Origin: Nitrosarchaeum sp.
Lineage (GTDB): Archaea > Thermoproteota > Nitrososphaeria > Nitrososphaerales > Nitrosopumilaceae
Direction: 5' to 3'
DNA: 64,000 nucleotides
Assembly: GCA_021414365.1 (NCBI GenBank)
Contig: JAIOOR010000007.1
Location: forward strand, 1 to 64,000
Positions 25,630-34,724 of the stretch are shown here, one piece after another; the first letter of the stretch is position 1, and every line of letters starts with the position of its first letter. The notes beneath the pieces are model-generated. The model had not been told where the DNA came from, ran no database searches, and worked only from the letters and a program-made list of their open reading frames with translations. A program made the translations under genes and the position numbers.

Positions 25630-25699
25630 GCCGAGCAATGAGGAAGAGTTAGAGTAATGAATTTGATATGAAGTAAAATTAATAGCTCTGAGCTCCGGC
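25630..25699 (+). ncRNA. Candidate C/D box sRNA
   Basis: Terminal stem GCCGAGC (25630-25636) pairs with GCTCCGGC (25692-25699, one bulged C). A C box-like ATGAGGA (25638-25644, 6/7) follows the 5' arm and a perfect D box CTGA (25688-25691) touches the 3' arm. A D'-like ATGA begins exactly 12 nt after the C box and a C'-like GATATGA is at 25665-25671. This is the geometry of archaeal 2'-O-methylation guides. It lies 40 nt after tRNA-Pro. Confidence 0.5.
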
Positions 25700-25733
25700 A
25701 TGTTTTTATGAATTATGAAGCACATCGTTTCTG

Positions 25734-25979
25734 TTGAAATTTGAAAAGCGAGATATTCTTCTCATTGTAGGTCTTTTGCTTTTCATGATAGGTCTGATTC
25801 CGTTTATGGCGCCAGTATATGCTGTGTTAATTGTAATTGTCATGTATTTTGGAATAAAATTCTATGTAGAAATTAGGGCAAAATCCATCAAAAAAGAGAT
25901 GGGTGAAGGCATATGTGTTGACTGTGGTTCTAAAATCACTGATCAAAAATGCCCAAATTGCGACTCTGCAGACGAATGA
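25734..25979 (+). CDS. Two-helix membrane protein with C-terminal zinc ribbon
   Basis: 81 aa from TTG 25734. Two membrane helices (about 8-24 and 28-43), a basic stretch (EIRAKSIKKEMGEG) and a zinc ribbon CVDCGSKITDQKCPNC (Cys61, 64, 73, 76). By the positive-inside rule the ribbon is cytoplasmic. It sits 135 nt before a 1091-aa exported protein on the same strand. Confidence 0.75.
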   Translation: MKFEKRDILLIVGLLLFMIGLIPFMAPVYAVLIVIVMYFGIKFYVEIRAKSIKKEMGEGICVDCGSKITDQKCPNCDSADE

Positions 25980-26114
25980 TTTCTACGGATGCCTTAAAAC
26001 GATAAAAATCAATTATTATATGTTGATTTTAAGATATATGACTTTAACAACTAGCTCAACTTTTCCTCAATTCAATTCTAAAATGAGACTTTTATGGACT
26101 TAATACAGGAAAAC

Positions 26115-29100
26115 ATGAAAAATATCTTAATCTTATTTTCTATTTTACTCTTTAGTGGATTGGTTCTCACAGCAAATGCTCAATCTGCAAATCATGTCGT
26201 GATAAATGAAATCGATATTAATCCTCCAGGTGATGATTCTAAATCTATTTCAGAATGGGTTGAGCTCTATAACCCGACTAGTTCTAAAATCGATATCAGT
26301 GGATGGCAAATTGCATCTACCACTGGATTGAAGAAAACATTGACTATCCCAACTGGTACATTTATTGAACCTGGAAAGTTTTTGACATTTTCATACCAAA
26401 GTTTGTGGTTTACTGATAATAACGAAATTGTAGAGCTAAAAGACAAAAATGCAATGGTTGTAGATAAGACTCCTTTATTTTCTGATATATTAAATGATTT
26501 TTCATCTTGGCAAAGAATCTATGATGGATATGATACAGATAATGTATCTGATTGGAAATTTGTAATTTCTACAGCTGGTTCTTCAAATGGCAAGTTAACA
26601 TCTGTAAAAGAATCAGATAGTATCATGGTTTCTATATCTACAGACAAGTCTTCATATTTGTTTGATGAAACTGCTATTATTCAAGGAAGTGTTTCAAAAC
26701 AAGTCTTTATTGAAAAACCATATTTCCATGCAGATGAAATACTGATAAAAATCTCCGGTCCTAATTTTGATAAAACAATATCCCTTTATCCTGATTTAAA
26801 ATTAAATTATAAAACCACTTTGAATCTTCAAAAAGTTCTTGGAATAAACAAGGGCACATACAATGTTTCAGTTATTTATGGTGGCGCATCCTCTCAAACC
26901 CATTTCTCTGTTGATGATAAAACTAAAACAAGTGTTGTCCAAGAAGAAGGTTCTCTAAGTCTTACTACTGATAAATCACAATATCTCCCAGGGGATTCTT
27001 TGTTAATAACTAGTGTTGCTACAAAAATAATTCCATTTGAGGGATTGAAATTTACTATAAAGGATCCAAATGGAAACGTAGCATCTACTGGCACTCTTTA
27101 TCCTACAAATGGACAATTTTCTACCAAAGTGTTTCTCACTACTGTAAATCCTGTTTATGGGCAATATTCTATAACTGCAGAATATTTTGACAAGGGTGCA
27201 CAGATATTTTTTGAAGTTGTAAAAGACATCAAAGAAACAAAAGCAATATCATTGTGGACTGATAAGGATGCTTATGGTTTAGGTGAAACTGTTACCATTA
27301 CTGGCAGATTAAACCAGCAGTGGATTGCGTTTATGGATTTAGAAATCATTCAAACAAAAAATGCAGCGCTTGCATCTAGTGCACTTGGAGGGGGCAATTC
27401 GGGATTTACAATTTCTGATACACTAAAGATATCTGGAGATGGTTCTTTTGCATATTCTTTCAAAATCCCCGACAGTGATACAAGGTTAGGGGATTACAAA
27501 ATTACTGTTTCAAAAGATATTGGCTCTGCATCCAAAATTATCCACGCTGTTGCTAATTCCACAGGATATGTACAAAGCACTGAACCTCTTTCACTTTCAA
27601 CAGACAAAGTGATTTATGATTTAGGTGATACTATGACAATTAACGGCTTTATTGCAAACTATGAGGCCAATTCCAATCTTCAAATTTACCCCGTAAAAAT
27701 CTCAATATACCATGCAGACGGAAGTCCATTGAATATAGTTGTACCACCTCCAAATGCTAAAACCATAAACAATAACGGAGTGATAATTAATTACGAATTT
27801 ACTGCAATTCCTGATTCATCTGGAAGATTTTCGCTTCAAACAAAAATTACCCAAAATACCTTCACTGAAGGTTCTTACAAGATAAAAGCTGAATATGTTG
27901 GACAAGTAAAGAGCATTGTTGTCGGAATTATTGATTCTTTAAAATCTAATGCTGTATTACTTACTCTGAATAAGCAAGTTTATGGATTGGGCGAACCAGT
28001 TCTTTTAACTGGATTGCTTCCTCCACTGGGTGGGAACACAGTCCAAATCTCCCTTGTAAAACCTGATGGTAGCACAGTTGATTCTGGTGCAACAATTGAT
28101 AATCAAAGATTCTCTTGGTCATGGGTCACTCCTATTACTGAAAAAGATTCATCAATAAAACAAGATGACCGCTCCATATCAAAATCAAATTACGGAATTT
28201 ATAAAATTCATATTTCATACCCTTCTACTAGCAAAGACGTTTTCTTCAAAGTTTCAGCAAATCCTGAATCTGACTCTTTATCTTTATCTCCACTAAACGT
28301 TTCACCTGAAAAATCTTTGTACAAAGCTGGAGAAAAATTAAAGGTTATTGGAAACGTCGTTGAAAAAGAACAAACTTCTCAAGGACTGATTCCAGAAAGA
28401 ATTACAATACTTGTACTTGATGGTAAATTCCCATTCAAACAAATCTCCGAATCTACTGTCTACCCAGATCATGGGACTTTTCAGAGCTCATTTGAATTAC
28501 CCGTGACTATTTTCACTGAGGGTGAATACAAAGTAAAAGCCGTGTATTCAGGAAAAACTGCTGAGTCTACATTTACTGTTGCAAATGATTTTGCTTATGG
28601 TTCTGATGACAAACTAAGTCTTTTACTTGCTACTGATAAATCTGAATACCATCCAGGTGATATTGTAACTGTATCTGGAAAGCCAAACAAGCTAATCTAT
28701 ATTGAAAAATTTGATGTTAGTGTAATCCAGAAAATAGAAGGCTCACTAACCTGTGGTTCATTTTATTGTGGCACACATGTAGGTCCTGTAACTACTATTA
28801 GGCCTAGTGAATCTGGTTCTTTTTCACACCAATTTCAAATACCTGATTCTTCATCTAGTATAGGTTCATATGAAATTACGGTCGATGCTGGGTTTGCAGT
28901 AAAATCTCTGATGTTTAATGTCGTAGAAAAACCAGTTGTCATAGAATCTGTAAAATCTTCGACTATTATTGAAAAAGTCAACCGAATCTTAGATGATCAA
29001 ATACCTGTTCTTACAAATGAAAAAACCGTAAATGGCACTGTTATGTTGCCCCGTGTGTTTTCTGGATCATTAATTGTTGCAAAGACTGATCAATCAAATG

Positions 29101-29390
29101 TGAATCTGATGGTTACCTCTGAATCTGGAGTTTGTGTTATTGGTCCTGAAGAAAATTGTCTTGTAAAAGACTCTACTAGAAAACAAGGACAAATTTATGA
29201 TGTTGTTACAGTGGATGGCATTAATCTTAAAGTCAGATACAGTGGTCCTGATGTATTTTTTGAGAAATTTGACATACTTCCAGAGTCTGACGATGGATTC
29301 TTACCTGATACAAACTGGAATGTCGATATAATCAAAGATTCTCAGGCATCTAGATTTTATTATAAAATCAATTACAGTGTACTAGGGTAA
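26115..29390 (+). CDS. Large exported protein: lamin-tail domain plus Ig-like repeats
   Basis: 1091 aa from ATG 26115 (MKNILILFSILLFSGLVLT signal peptide, cleavage after ANA likely); an ATG at 26094 is also possible. Residues 24-140 form a lamin-tail domain (VVINEIDINPPGDD, EWVELYNPTSSKIDISGWQI). Seven beta-sandwich repeats follow, each opened by a TDKSxYxxGD-like motif (for example TDKSQYLPGD, TDKDAYGLGE, TDKVIYDLGD, TDKSEYHPGD). No C-terminal membrane helix or sorting tail. Likely a cell-surface or secreted adhesive/structural protein. Confidence 0.87.
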   Translation: MKNILILFSILLFSGLVLTANAQSANHVVINEIDINPPGDDSKSISEWVELYNPTSSKIDISGWQIASTTGLKKTLTIPTGTFIEPGKFLTFSYQSLWFTDNNEIVELKDKNAMVVDKTPLFSDILNDFSSWQRIYDGYDTDNVSDWKFVISTAGSSNGKLTSVKESDSIMVSISTDKSSYLFDETAIIQGSVSKQVFIEKPYFHADEILIKISGPNFDKTISLYPDLKLNYKTTLNLQKVLGINKGTYNVSVIYGGASSQTHFSVDDKTKTSVVQEEGSLSLTTDKSQYLPGDSLLITSVATKIIPFEGLKFTIKDPNGNVASTGTLYPTNGQFSTKVFLTTVNPVYGQYSITAEYFDKGAQIFFEVVKDIKETKAISLWTDKDAYGLGETVTITGRLNQQWIAFMDLEIIQTKNAALASSALGGGNSGFTISDTLKISGDGSFAYSFKIPDSDTRLGDYKITVSKDIGSASKIIHAVANSTGYVQSTEPLSLSTDKVIYDLGDTMTINGFIANYEANSNLQIYPVKISIYHADGSPLNIVVPPPNAKTINNNGVIINYEFTAIPDSSGRFSLQTKITQNTFTEGSYKIKAEYVGQVKSIVVGIIDSLKSNAVLLTLNKQVYGLGEPVLLTGLLPPLGGNTVQISLVKPDGSTVDSGATIDNQRFSWSWVTPITEKDSSIKQDDRSISKSNYGIYKIHISYPSTSKDVFFKVSANPESDSLSLSPLNVSPEKSLYKAGEKLKVIGNVVEKEQTSQGLIPERITILVLDGKFPFKQISESTVYPDHGTFQSSFELPVTIFTEGEYKVKAVYSGKTAESTFTVANDFAYGSDDKLSLLLATDKSEYHPGDIVTVSGKPNKLIYIEKFDVSVIQKIEGSLTCGSFYCGTHVGPVTTIRPSESGSFSHQFQIPDSSSSIGSYEITVDAGFAVKSLMFNVVEKPVVIESVKSSTIIEKVNRILDDQIPVLTNEKTVNGTVMLPRVFSGSLIVAKTDQSNVNLMVTSESGVCVIGPEENCLVKDSTRKQGQIYDVVTVDGINLKVRYSGPDVFFEKFDILPESDDGFLPDTNWNVDIIKDSQASRFYYKINYSVLG

Positions 29391-29423
29391 GTTCAAAATA
29401 CTGATTATTTCCTATTTGATTAG

Positions 29424-29921
29424 ATGAATCTTCAAGTTTTGATGTTTTACCAAGATGATCCAAAAAAATGCACAGCTGCAAAAATGGTAAAATTTGGAAT
29501 TGCAAAAAATATCAAAAAAATTGGAAATCGAGGACTTGTATTAGATCCTTTTTCTGAAAAAACTCTTTTACCTAGTGATAAATCTTTGATAAACGCTATA
29601 ATTGGAATTGATTGTTCATGGAATCTTGTAGACCAAGCATTTTCAAAAAAATTTAATGGTATCAAAAGAAAACTGCCGCCATTACTAGCTGGAAACCCGA
29701 TTAATTATGCAAAACTCAATAAATTAACTACTGCAGAAGCGCTATCTGCATCATTATTTATTTTAGGTTTCAGGAATGAAGCACTTACAATCCTTGATAA
29801 ATTCAAGTGGGGGCATACTTTTTATGAATTAAATCAAAATCTTTTAGAAGATTATTCAAAATTAGAATCAGAAGATCAAATTGATGTAATTCTACAAGAA
29901 TATGGCCTATCTAATCAATGA
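29424..29921 (+). CDS. tsr3: Tsr3, rRNA aminocarboxypropyltransferase
   Basis: 165 aa. SAM-dependent enzyme adding the 3-amino-3-carboxypropyl group to a hypermodified small-subunit rRNA uridine. Family motifs: DDPKKCTAAKM, GIDCSWNL, and LPPLLAGNPINYAKLNKLTT followed by AEALSASLFILGF. Its last 7 nt overlap the convergent solute-binding-protein gene. Confidence 0.94.
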   Translation: MNLQVLMFYQDDPKKCTAAKMVKFGIAKNIKKIGNRGLVLDPFSEKTLLPSDKSLINAIIGIDCSWNLVDQAFSKKFNGIKRKLPPLLAGNPINYAKLNKLTTAEALSASLFILGFRNEALTILDKFKWGHTFYELNQNLLEDYSKLESEDQIDVILQEYGLSNQ

Positions 29922-32377
29922 TGTTTTCTTTTCTTAATGTATATTACAATTATTATTGTAATTACTACGATTATGACTAACCATATTTCTTCAAAATAAT
30001 TATTTTTATTAAATTCTATGTTCTCTTGATTTATTTCAGGTAATGTTTTGTTATTTTTTACTACTAGGAAACTTGTAGAATAGTAATCAGGTTTCAGAAC
30101 TGAATTGGAGATTGCAAATATTTTTACATCTTTTGCCCCAGTGCCAAATTTTTCCATTGTTTCTCCGGGAATCTTTATTTTTGTTACATTTTCATCTATA
30201 TTGATCAATTCTGAGACTGTTGAGTTTCCATCATTGTTTGTTACAAAATAGAGAATAGAATCTACATTTGTTGTTTCTATGTTTATCTCTAATTCACTTC
30301 CTTTTTCAATAATGTTAGGTACGTTTACATTCGTTATTTTGGGAAACACTGTTTTTTCAAATTCTGACCAATGTCCTAATTTGAATGGGTATGAATTATC
30401 GTCAAAAGCATTTACTGTGATTGTTCTTGATTCTGGTGAATACGAATCAAGATAAAATGGACCATTGCTAATTACAGCATGATTATGCGTACTAATCCAT
30501 TTGGACGATGCACTATATCTGTTATCAAAATAACTAAAATCTGTTTCAGATGACTCTAGTGCTTTTGGAACATGTTTTTTTTCACTAAAATCATTCAAAT
30601 AATCTTTAATCATTTGAGCGTCATTTGGAATAATTAATGAAACCCAACTGACATTTTTGTTGGCTGCCCCTGATCTTGAAAATGATGCCTTTCCATCTAA
30701 TACCTCTTGTTCCATTGCGGCTGAAATTTCCCATGGCACTGTACTCCACACTGATGCCCAATCTGCAATCTCTCCATCGTCAAAGTGCCAGTAATTTACA
30801 TAAACATCAATTGTATTCTCATCGATAACTTTGATTCCAATTAATGATTGAACTGTCTGTGAAGCTATAGGTGTAAACTCTATGTCATATGTTTTGTCAT
30901 TTTCATCTGTCTGCACTCCCCACTCCATAGTAAAATACAATGAATACAAAATATCATTCATGTCCATTTTTTGACCGTTATGCCAATTACTAAATTTGAA
31001 ATTAAATCTGATCTTGCTTGTTGCTTGAGTTCCAGATGGTACATCTTTCCATTGGTGCTCTATAGGATCCCAAACTTTAGCATCTTCCGGCAAATTTATT
31101 TTTCCTTTTGGTCCTACTGTGTCTACTTTCCAATCTGCTCTGACTGGAAATGTTTTTCCTGTAAATGGATGTTTGAAAGTAATAGGATCTGATATGATAT
31201 CCCATATTTGCCTGCTATAAGAGTCACTTAATCCCATTACAGGATTCCATGCTCCTTGATAGATTTGTTTGACTCCGATTACCAATTCTTTACTATCACT
31301 TCTAGAATTAATGGGAGTGAATCTACTTGGAACCCCTGCACCCAAATCATTTACGATTCCTTCCATTTTCTCATTTGCTACATATTGATCAATTTTACTT
31401 GCTAGGAAAATCCTTACTGATTGATCAATCCCCTCAGAAATTGCATCTCTGATTAAACTTGCTCTTTGTTCTTCTGACTCGAAATCACCTGTGTATATTT
31501 TTTGAGTCACATTATCCAAGTGTTCATTTTTGTAATTCCAAAATGAAGGATTGTTAAATCCTGGCATATTTGAAACCCATGGGGAATACATTTGAGCTAA
31601 TCCGACCGAATCATATTTCACAAAAGCTGATCTTTTCCATCCTTCCGTGTACAAACTCCATTTCAATTCTTTTGGATCAGATCCATACACTACAACAAAA
31701 GCTTTATTCAAATCCCCAAAATCTTTTTTAACCGTAAATCCCAACTTTTTTAATTCTGAAGATAAAATCTCCCCAATAGATTTTCTTACGGGATCATCTG
31801 TTCTAATAAAAATTGTAATTTCAATGGGTTTGTGATTGATTTCCCATTGACCGTTTGATTTTATGGCACCTTTCTCTTTTAATGCATTTGAAATAATCTC
31901 ATCAGCCAATGTGGGATTGTATCTGAAATTGTATGTCTCTAATTGTTTTAACACTGTGATGTATTCTGGATCCGATGGGCTATAGTAGGAAATTATTGGT
32001 GCTCCGTAACCTCCCATTAATTCATTAACAATTAATTTCCTATCAATTAGATAGTTTAATGCAAATCTGACATCTTTGAGTGAAAATGGATTAAACTCAT
32101 CTGACTCTGCTGGATTCACTAATATGCTATAAGATCCACCAGTTGAATCAAACACTTCTAACCCTTCACGTGATTTTTGATTTTCTAACCTATCTGAAGA
32201 AATTTTATCATAATATATGTCCAAATTTCCATTTCTTACTTCTTCAAGTGCTGTGTTTTCATCTAAATACTGAATAAATCTTACAGAATCAAAAAATGTA
32301 CTTTTTTCTGCAAATGAATTATTATCGATTAAATATATGACTAGGAATGCTAGCACAAATACTAGCAATATTTTCAT
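29915..32377 (-). CDS. Family 5 extracellular solute-binding protein, membrane-anchored
   Basis: 820 aa. N-terminal signal peptide (MKILLVFVLAFLVIYLI), a duplicated or extended peptide/nickel-type SBP_bac_5 region (SLKDVRFALNYLIDRKLIV; second lobe around WKDVPSGTQATSKIRFNFKF), a Ser/Thr-rich segment and a C-terminal anchor (about 790-812) with a basic end KKRKHH. Would capture oligopeptides or a metal complex outside the cell. No permease or ATPase gene is nearby. Long for the family (usually 500-600 aa). Confidence 0.9.
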   Translation of the reverse strand: MKILLVFVLAFLVIYLIDNNSFAEKSTFFDSVRFIQYLDENTALEEVRNGNLDIYYDKISSDRLENQKSREGLEVFDSTGGSYSILVNPAESDEFNPFSLKDVRFALNYLIDRKLIVNELMGGYGAPIISYYSPSDPEYITVLKQLETYNFRYNPTLADEIISNALKEKGAIKSNGQWEINHKPIEITIFIRTDDPVRKSIGEILSSELKKLGFTVKKDFGDLNKAFVVVYGSDPKELKWSLYTEGWKRSAFVKYDSVGLAQMYSPWVSNMPGFNNPSFWNYKNEHLDNVTQKIYTGDFESEEQRASLIRDAISEGIDQSVRIFLASKIDQYVANEKMEGIVNDLGAGVPSRFTPINSRSDSKELVIGVKQIYQGAWNPVMGLSDSYSRQIWDIISDPITFKHPFTGKTFPVRADWKVDTVGPKGKINLPEDAKVWDPIEHQWKDVPSGTQATSKIRFNFKFSNWHNGQKMDMNDILYSLYFTMEWGVQTDENDKTYDIEFTPIASQTVQSLIGIKVIDENTIDVYVNYWHFDDGEIADWASVWSTVPWEISAAMEQEVLDGKASFSRSGAANKNVSWVSLIIPNDAQMIKDYLNDFSEKKHVPKALESSETDFSYFDNRYSASSKWISTHNHAVISNGPFYLDSYSPESRTITVNAFDDNSYPFKLGHWSEFEKTVFPKITNVNVPNIIEKGSELEINIETTNVDSILYFVTNNDGNSTVSELINIDENVTKIKIPGETMEKFGTGAKDVKIFAISNSVLKPDYYSTSFLVVKNNKTLPEINQENIEFNKNNYFEEIWLVIIVVITIIIVIYIKKRKHH

Positions 32378-32411
32378 AATCCTCTTTTTTGATATTGTAA
32401 TAAAAATATAA

Positions 32412-32576
32412 TTAAATTATAATCGTATTTTCATTTACTATTTTACATGTATGATGCTTTGGAAGTGTCTTTTGTCCACAACTCATGCAAATCTCTTGAA
32501 ATATCAAACGACAATTTTGACATTTTTTATCTACATACAAAGGACTTCCACATCTTCTACAACTTTCATCAGGCAT
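32412..32576 (-). CDS. 54-aa double zinc-ribbon protein (MPDESCR family)
   Basis: ATG 32574-32576 to TAA 32412-32414. Begins MPDESCRRCGSPLYVDKKC; zinc ligands Cys6, 9, 19, 22 (first knuckle) and Cys30, 33, His41/42, Cys44 (second; CMSCGQKTLPKHHTC). It is a clear paralogue of the protein at 43886, including the identical MPDESCR start. It ends 34 nt before the start of the 820-aa exported protein, same strand. Confidence 0.8.
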   Translation of the reverse strand: MPDESCRRCGSPLYVDKKCQNCRLIFQEICMSCGQKTLPKHHTCKIVNENTIII

Positions 32577-32884
32577 ATTGGATATTGTGTGTGATTTAAC
32601 AAAAATAGACTGTCAATAGAATCAATAAAGTACCATGTTCTCCTGTACTATCATACCTCTACGTGATTTATGTTTGATATTGTTTTCCAAGACTTTCAAT
32701 AATTTTTATTTTAATAATGTTTCTCACACTGTTAAGCATTTATTTTTTATTTTGGTCCAAAGAAATAACCTAATCTCTATTGAAAACATACGCTATTCTC
32801 ATAAAATTTGTCTGAATTAATTTTTAATGTGTGCTTCCATTGACCTCACTCTTAATTTTTAATAAGTAAAAAAGGTTTTTCATA
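32577..32884. other. AT-rich intergenic stretch
   Basis: No convincing gene on either strand. A 61-codon plus-strand frame (32635-32820) has atypical composition. The palindrome, TATA box and hairpin locus begin at 32885. Confidence 0.6.
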
Positions 32885-32899
32885 ATTAACAATGTTAAT
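32885..32899. promoter_or_regulatory. Palindromic operator candidate, copy 1
   Basis: ATTAACA-A-TGTTAAT, perfect 15-bp palindrome containing the 13-mer TTAACAATGTTAA, which recurs at 33100. Its centre (32892) is 43 bp before 32935. A TATA-like CCTAAATA (32905-32912) lies between. Confidence 0.6.
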
Positions 32900-32934
32900 C
32901 ATTTCCTAAATACTACTTTCATAAATATGCTGTA

Positions 32935-33087
32935 ATGCAGAAGCACACATATCTACTCCGAGAGAAAAACACAAGAATTCACTCCCATTTCGATTCAACA
33001 CTGAATGGCTTTCATTTACTGCCTGGCTCCGATGTTTTCTCCAGATATGCTTCTGCATTTTTAAATCTCTTTTATGAAATAGTATAG
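32935..33087 (+). ncRNA. Hairpin-forming locus: candidate ncRNA or 50-aa microprotein
   Basis: 32935-33058 folds on itself: ATGCAGAAGC/GCTTCTGCAT (10 bp), ATATCT/AGATAT (6 bp after a 4-nt bulge), GAGAAAAACA/TGTTTTCTC (9 bp, one bulged A), and an apical ATTCA-ACAC-TGAAT. It is GC-richer than its flanks. TATA-like CCTAAATA predicts transcription start at about 32935, the first base of the stem. The same point is an ATG opening a 50-codon frame (MQKHTYLLREKNTRIHSHF...) to TAG 33085-33087, so it could be coding, non-coding or both. Confidence 0.45.
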
Positions 33088-33099
33088 TACAGTCATTAG

Positions 33100-33112
33100 T
33101 TAACAATGTTAA
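33100..33112. promoter_or_regulatory. Palindromic operator candidate, copy 2
   Basis: TTAACA-A-TGTTAA, identical to the core of 32885-32899. Its centre (33106) is 43 bp before the C2H2 gene start at 33149, the same distance as copy 1, with TATA-like TAAAAG at about 33121-33126 in between. Confidence 0.6.
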
Positions 33113-33148
33113 GGAACTACTAAAAGAAATTATTTCTAATATTGTCAT

Positions 33149-33304
33149 ATGGAGTTTACTAAAACCTGCCCCCTATGCAAACAACATTTTCTTTCACTTA
33201 TTACCTATATGTCCCATATCAAGAGTGATCACAATAAAGTTTCTCCAGATATGATCACAAAAGATACTGCTGAATTAAAATGGTCATGGACTAAAAATGA
33301 CTGA
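33149..33304 (+). CDS. 51-aa C2H2 zinc-finger microprotein
   Basis: ATG 33149 to TGA 33302-33304. Begins MEFTKTCPLCKQHFLSLITY and continues MSHIKSDHNK: C-x2-C-x12-H-x4-H (Cys7, Cys10, His23, His28), a classical finger, followed by 23 residues without Cys ending KWSWTKND. Possible DNA or RNA binder. The palindromic operator upstream suggests tight regulation. One of three C2H2 small proteins in the window. Confidence 0.75.
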   Translation: MEFTKTCPLCKQHFLSLITYMSHIKSDHNKVSPDMITKDTAELKWSWTKND

Positions 33305-33628
33305 TTTTGATAATTTATTCTTCATTTAGTGATTAAAAAATGTTCTAAAACACTAAATCTGTGCCTATTTTAATCACAATCATAAAAAAATTTCAAATTT
33401 ATAATTAAATTGTCCATTTTTAATTAAATCTAGATCGTTATGTTGATAACTCAACTTTCAAAATATTATACATATCAAAATAAAATTACAAATACCATCA
33501 TCCTAAAAAAAACAAAAAATTTACAGGTGATTCATTAATTATTATTTTTTTAAAATGAAAAAATAGTTTCCTATTTCTGATCGCTATTGTATATTGCACT
33601 TTTTATATTTGATATTTACAATCTGTTT
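33305..33628. other. AT-rich intergenic stretch with a 10-bp inverted repeat
   Basis: No gene seen. GTGATTAAAA (33329-33338) and TTTTAATCAC (33368-33377) form a perfect 10-bp inverted repeat around a 29-nt loop, 25 nt after the C2H2 gene, suitable as its 3'-end hairpin. The rest is featureless A/T. Confidence 0.5.
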
Positions 33629-33784
33629 ATGAAAAAAGAATTGAAACCTTCAGAGCTTCACATGATGATGAATATGTTAAAAACTGCAATTAATCAAGAT
33701 CGTGAATTTACTGCAGATGAATCAAATAAATTTAATGACTTGTTTGAAACAATACTGGAAAACAAAATTATCCGCAAATTCTAA
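33629..33784 (+). CDS. 51-aa helical protein, unknown function
   Basis: From ATG 33629: MKKELKPSELHMMMNMLKTA then INQDREFTADESNKFNDLFE, two amphipathic helices; no Cys. An upstream in-frame ATG at 33587 would add a hydrophobic segment (YIALFIFDIYNLF) and make it membrane-bound; the shorter form is favoured by its hydrophilic start. No family recognised. Confidence 0.55.
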   Translation: MKKELKPSELHMMMNMLKTAINQDREFTADESNKFNDLFETILENKIIRKF

Positions 33785-33848
33785 ACCATCCTGTTTTTTG
33801 ACACTTTTCCTAAAACCTATATCGTCTTAATTATGAATAAAAAATAAC

Positions 33849-34484
33849 ATGCAATTTAATCATACTTTGATAACTGGATTAAATGGAATCATTCCAGGAG
33901 GCATATCTGTTGATGATTTCACTGCTATTACAAAAGCAAATGTTATAGATTCACAAAAAATTCTTGATGGATACATCAAAAGTGGAATTGGAACAAAACT
34001 AGAAAGCAAATATTATTTTGAAGATGGTGATAAACTCAAAGCTGCAATTGAATTGATAAAAAATGGTGCTCCTCTAGATGAAATTTCAATCATACTTGAT
34101 TGGAGGGATTTTGAAGGACTAGTTGCTGAAATTTTATATTCAAAAAACTTTGCAATTATAAAAAATCTTGTTCTCACCAAGCCTCGAATGGAAATTGATG
34201 TAATTGGTATACGGTTGGGTATTGCAATGTTAATAGATTGTAAGCATTGGAAACGCTATAGTTCTTCGACTCTCTCCATGGCAGTAAAAAAGCAAATAGC
34301 AAGAACAAAACACTATATTTTAAAAACTCCGGGCGCTATAGCAGTGCCTGTGATTGTGACTTTATATCATGATAAAATAGACTTTATTGATCGGGTGCCT
34401 ATAGTACCAATTTTTCAATTTTCATCTTTTGTGGATGAATTTTATGGTAATCTTGATCAAATGAATGCCATAGGAAAAAAATAG
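33849..34484 (+). CDS. Restriction-endonuclease-like (PD-(D/E)xK) protein
   Basis: 211 aa. N-terminal winged-helix-like region (1-75), then an Mrr-type nuclease core: Glu89 (WRDFEGLVAEIL), Asp117 in EIDVIG and Asp130-x-Lys132 in LIDCKHW. The core is complete, so it should cut DNA. No methyltransferase is nearby, so a housekeeping or repair role is more likely than a restriction system. Confidence 0.85.
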   Translation: MQFNHTLITGLNGIIPGGISVDDFTAITKANVIDSQKILDGYIKSGIGTKLESKYYFEDGDKLKAAIELIKNGAPLDEISIILDWRDFEGLVAEILYSKNFAIIKNLVLTKPRMEIDVIGIRLGIAMLIDCKHWKRYSSSTLSMAVKKQIARTKHYILKTPGAIAVPVIVTLYHDKIDFIDRVPIVPIFQFSSFVDEFYGNLDQMNAIGKK

Positions 34485-34597
34485 TGATTAATTTGGCTGT
34501 GTTGATTTTGGACAAAAAATTTGTCAATTTCATGTCAAGTAACGGTCTATTTGTAATGAATAAAATCATTAAAATAAATTCATGTGGTAAATAAATT

Positions 34598-34693
34598 ATG
34601 AGAAATAGAATAATCTGCAAAGATTGTCATCAAGAACTAGAAACACGTTCCGAACGTAGCATAAGGAAATGTGAAGGCTGTCAGCTACAATAG
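34598..34693 (+). CDS. 31-aa zinc-knuckle microprotein
   Basis: ATG 34598 to TAG 34691-34693. MRNRIICKDCHQELETRSER then SIRKCEGCQLQ: Cys7, 10, 24, 27 form one zinc knuckle; nine Lys/Arg make it basic. TATA-like TTAAAATAAATT centred near 34573 predicts a leaderless start. Unknown function. Confidence 0.6.
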   Translation: MRNRIICKDCHQELETRSERSIRKCEGCQLQ

Positions 34694-34724
34694 ATCCTAA
34701 TTTGATCAATTGATATTCGTTTGC

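Noticed and set aside
32635-32820. 61-aa plus-strand ORF
   Set aside because: Low-complexity Phe/Leu/Asn composition typical of translated AT-rich spacer; no TATA box at the right distance.
32906-33148. 80-aa minus-strand ORF
   Set aside because: It is the antisense of the hairpin locus plus its promoter; open mainly because the locus is self-complementary.
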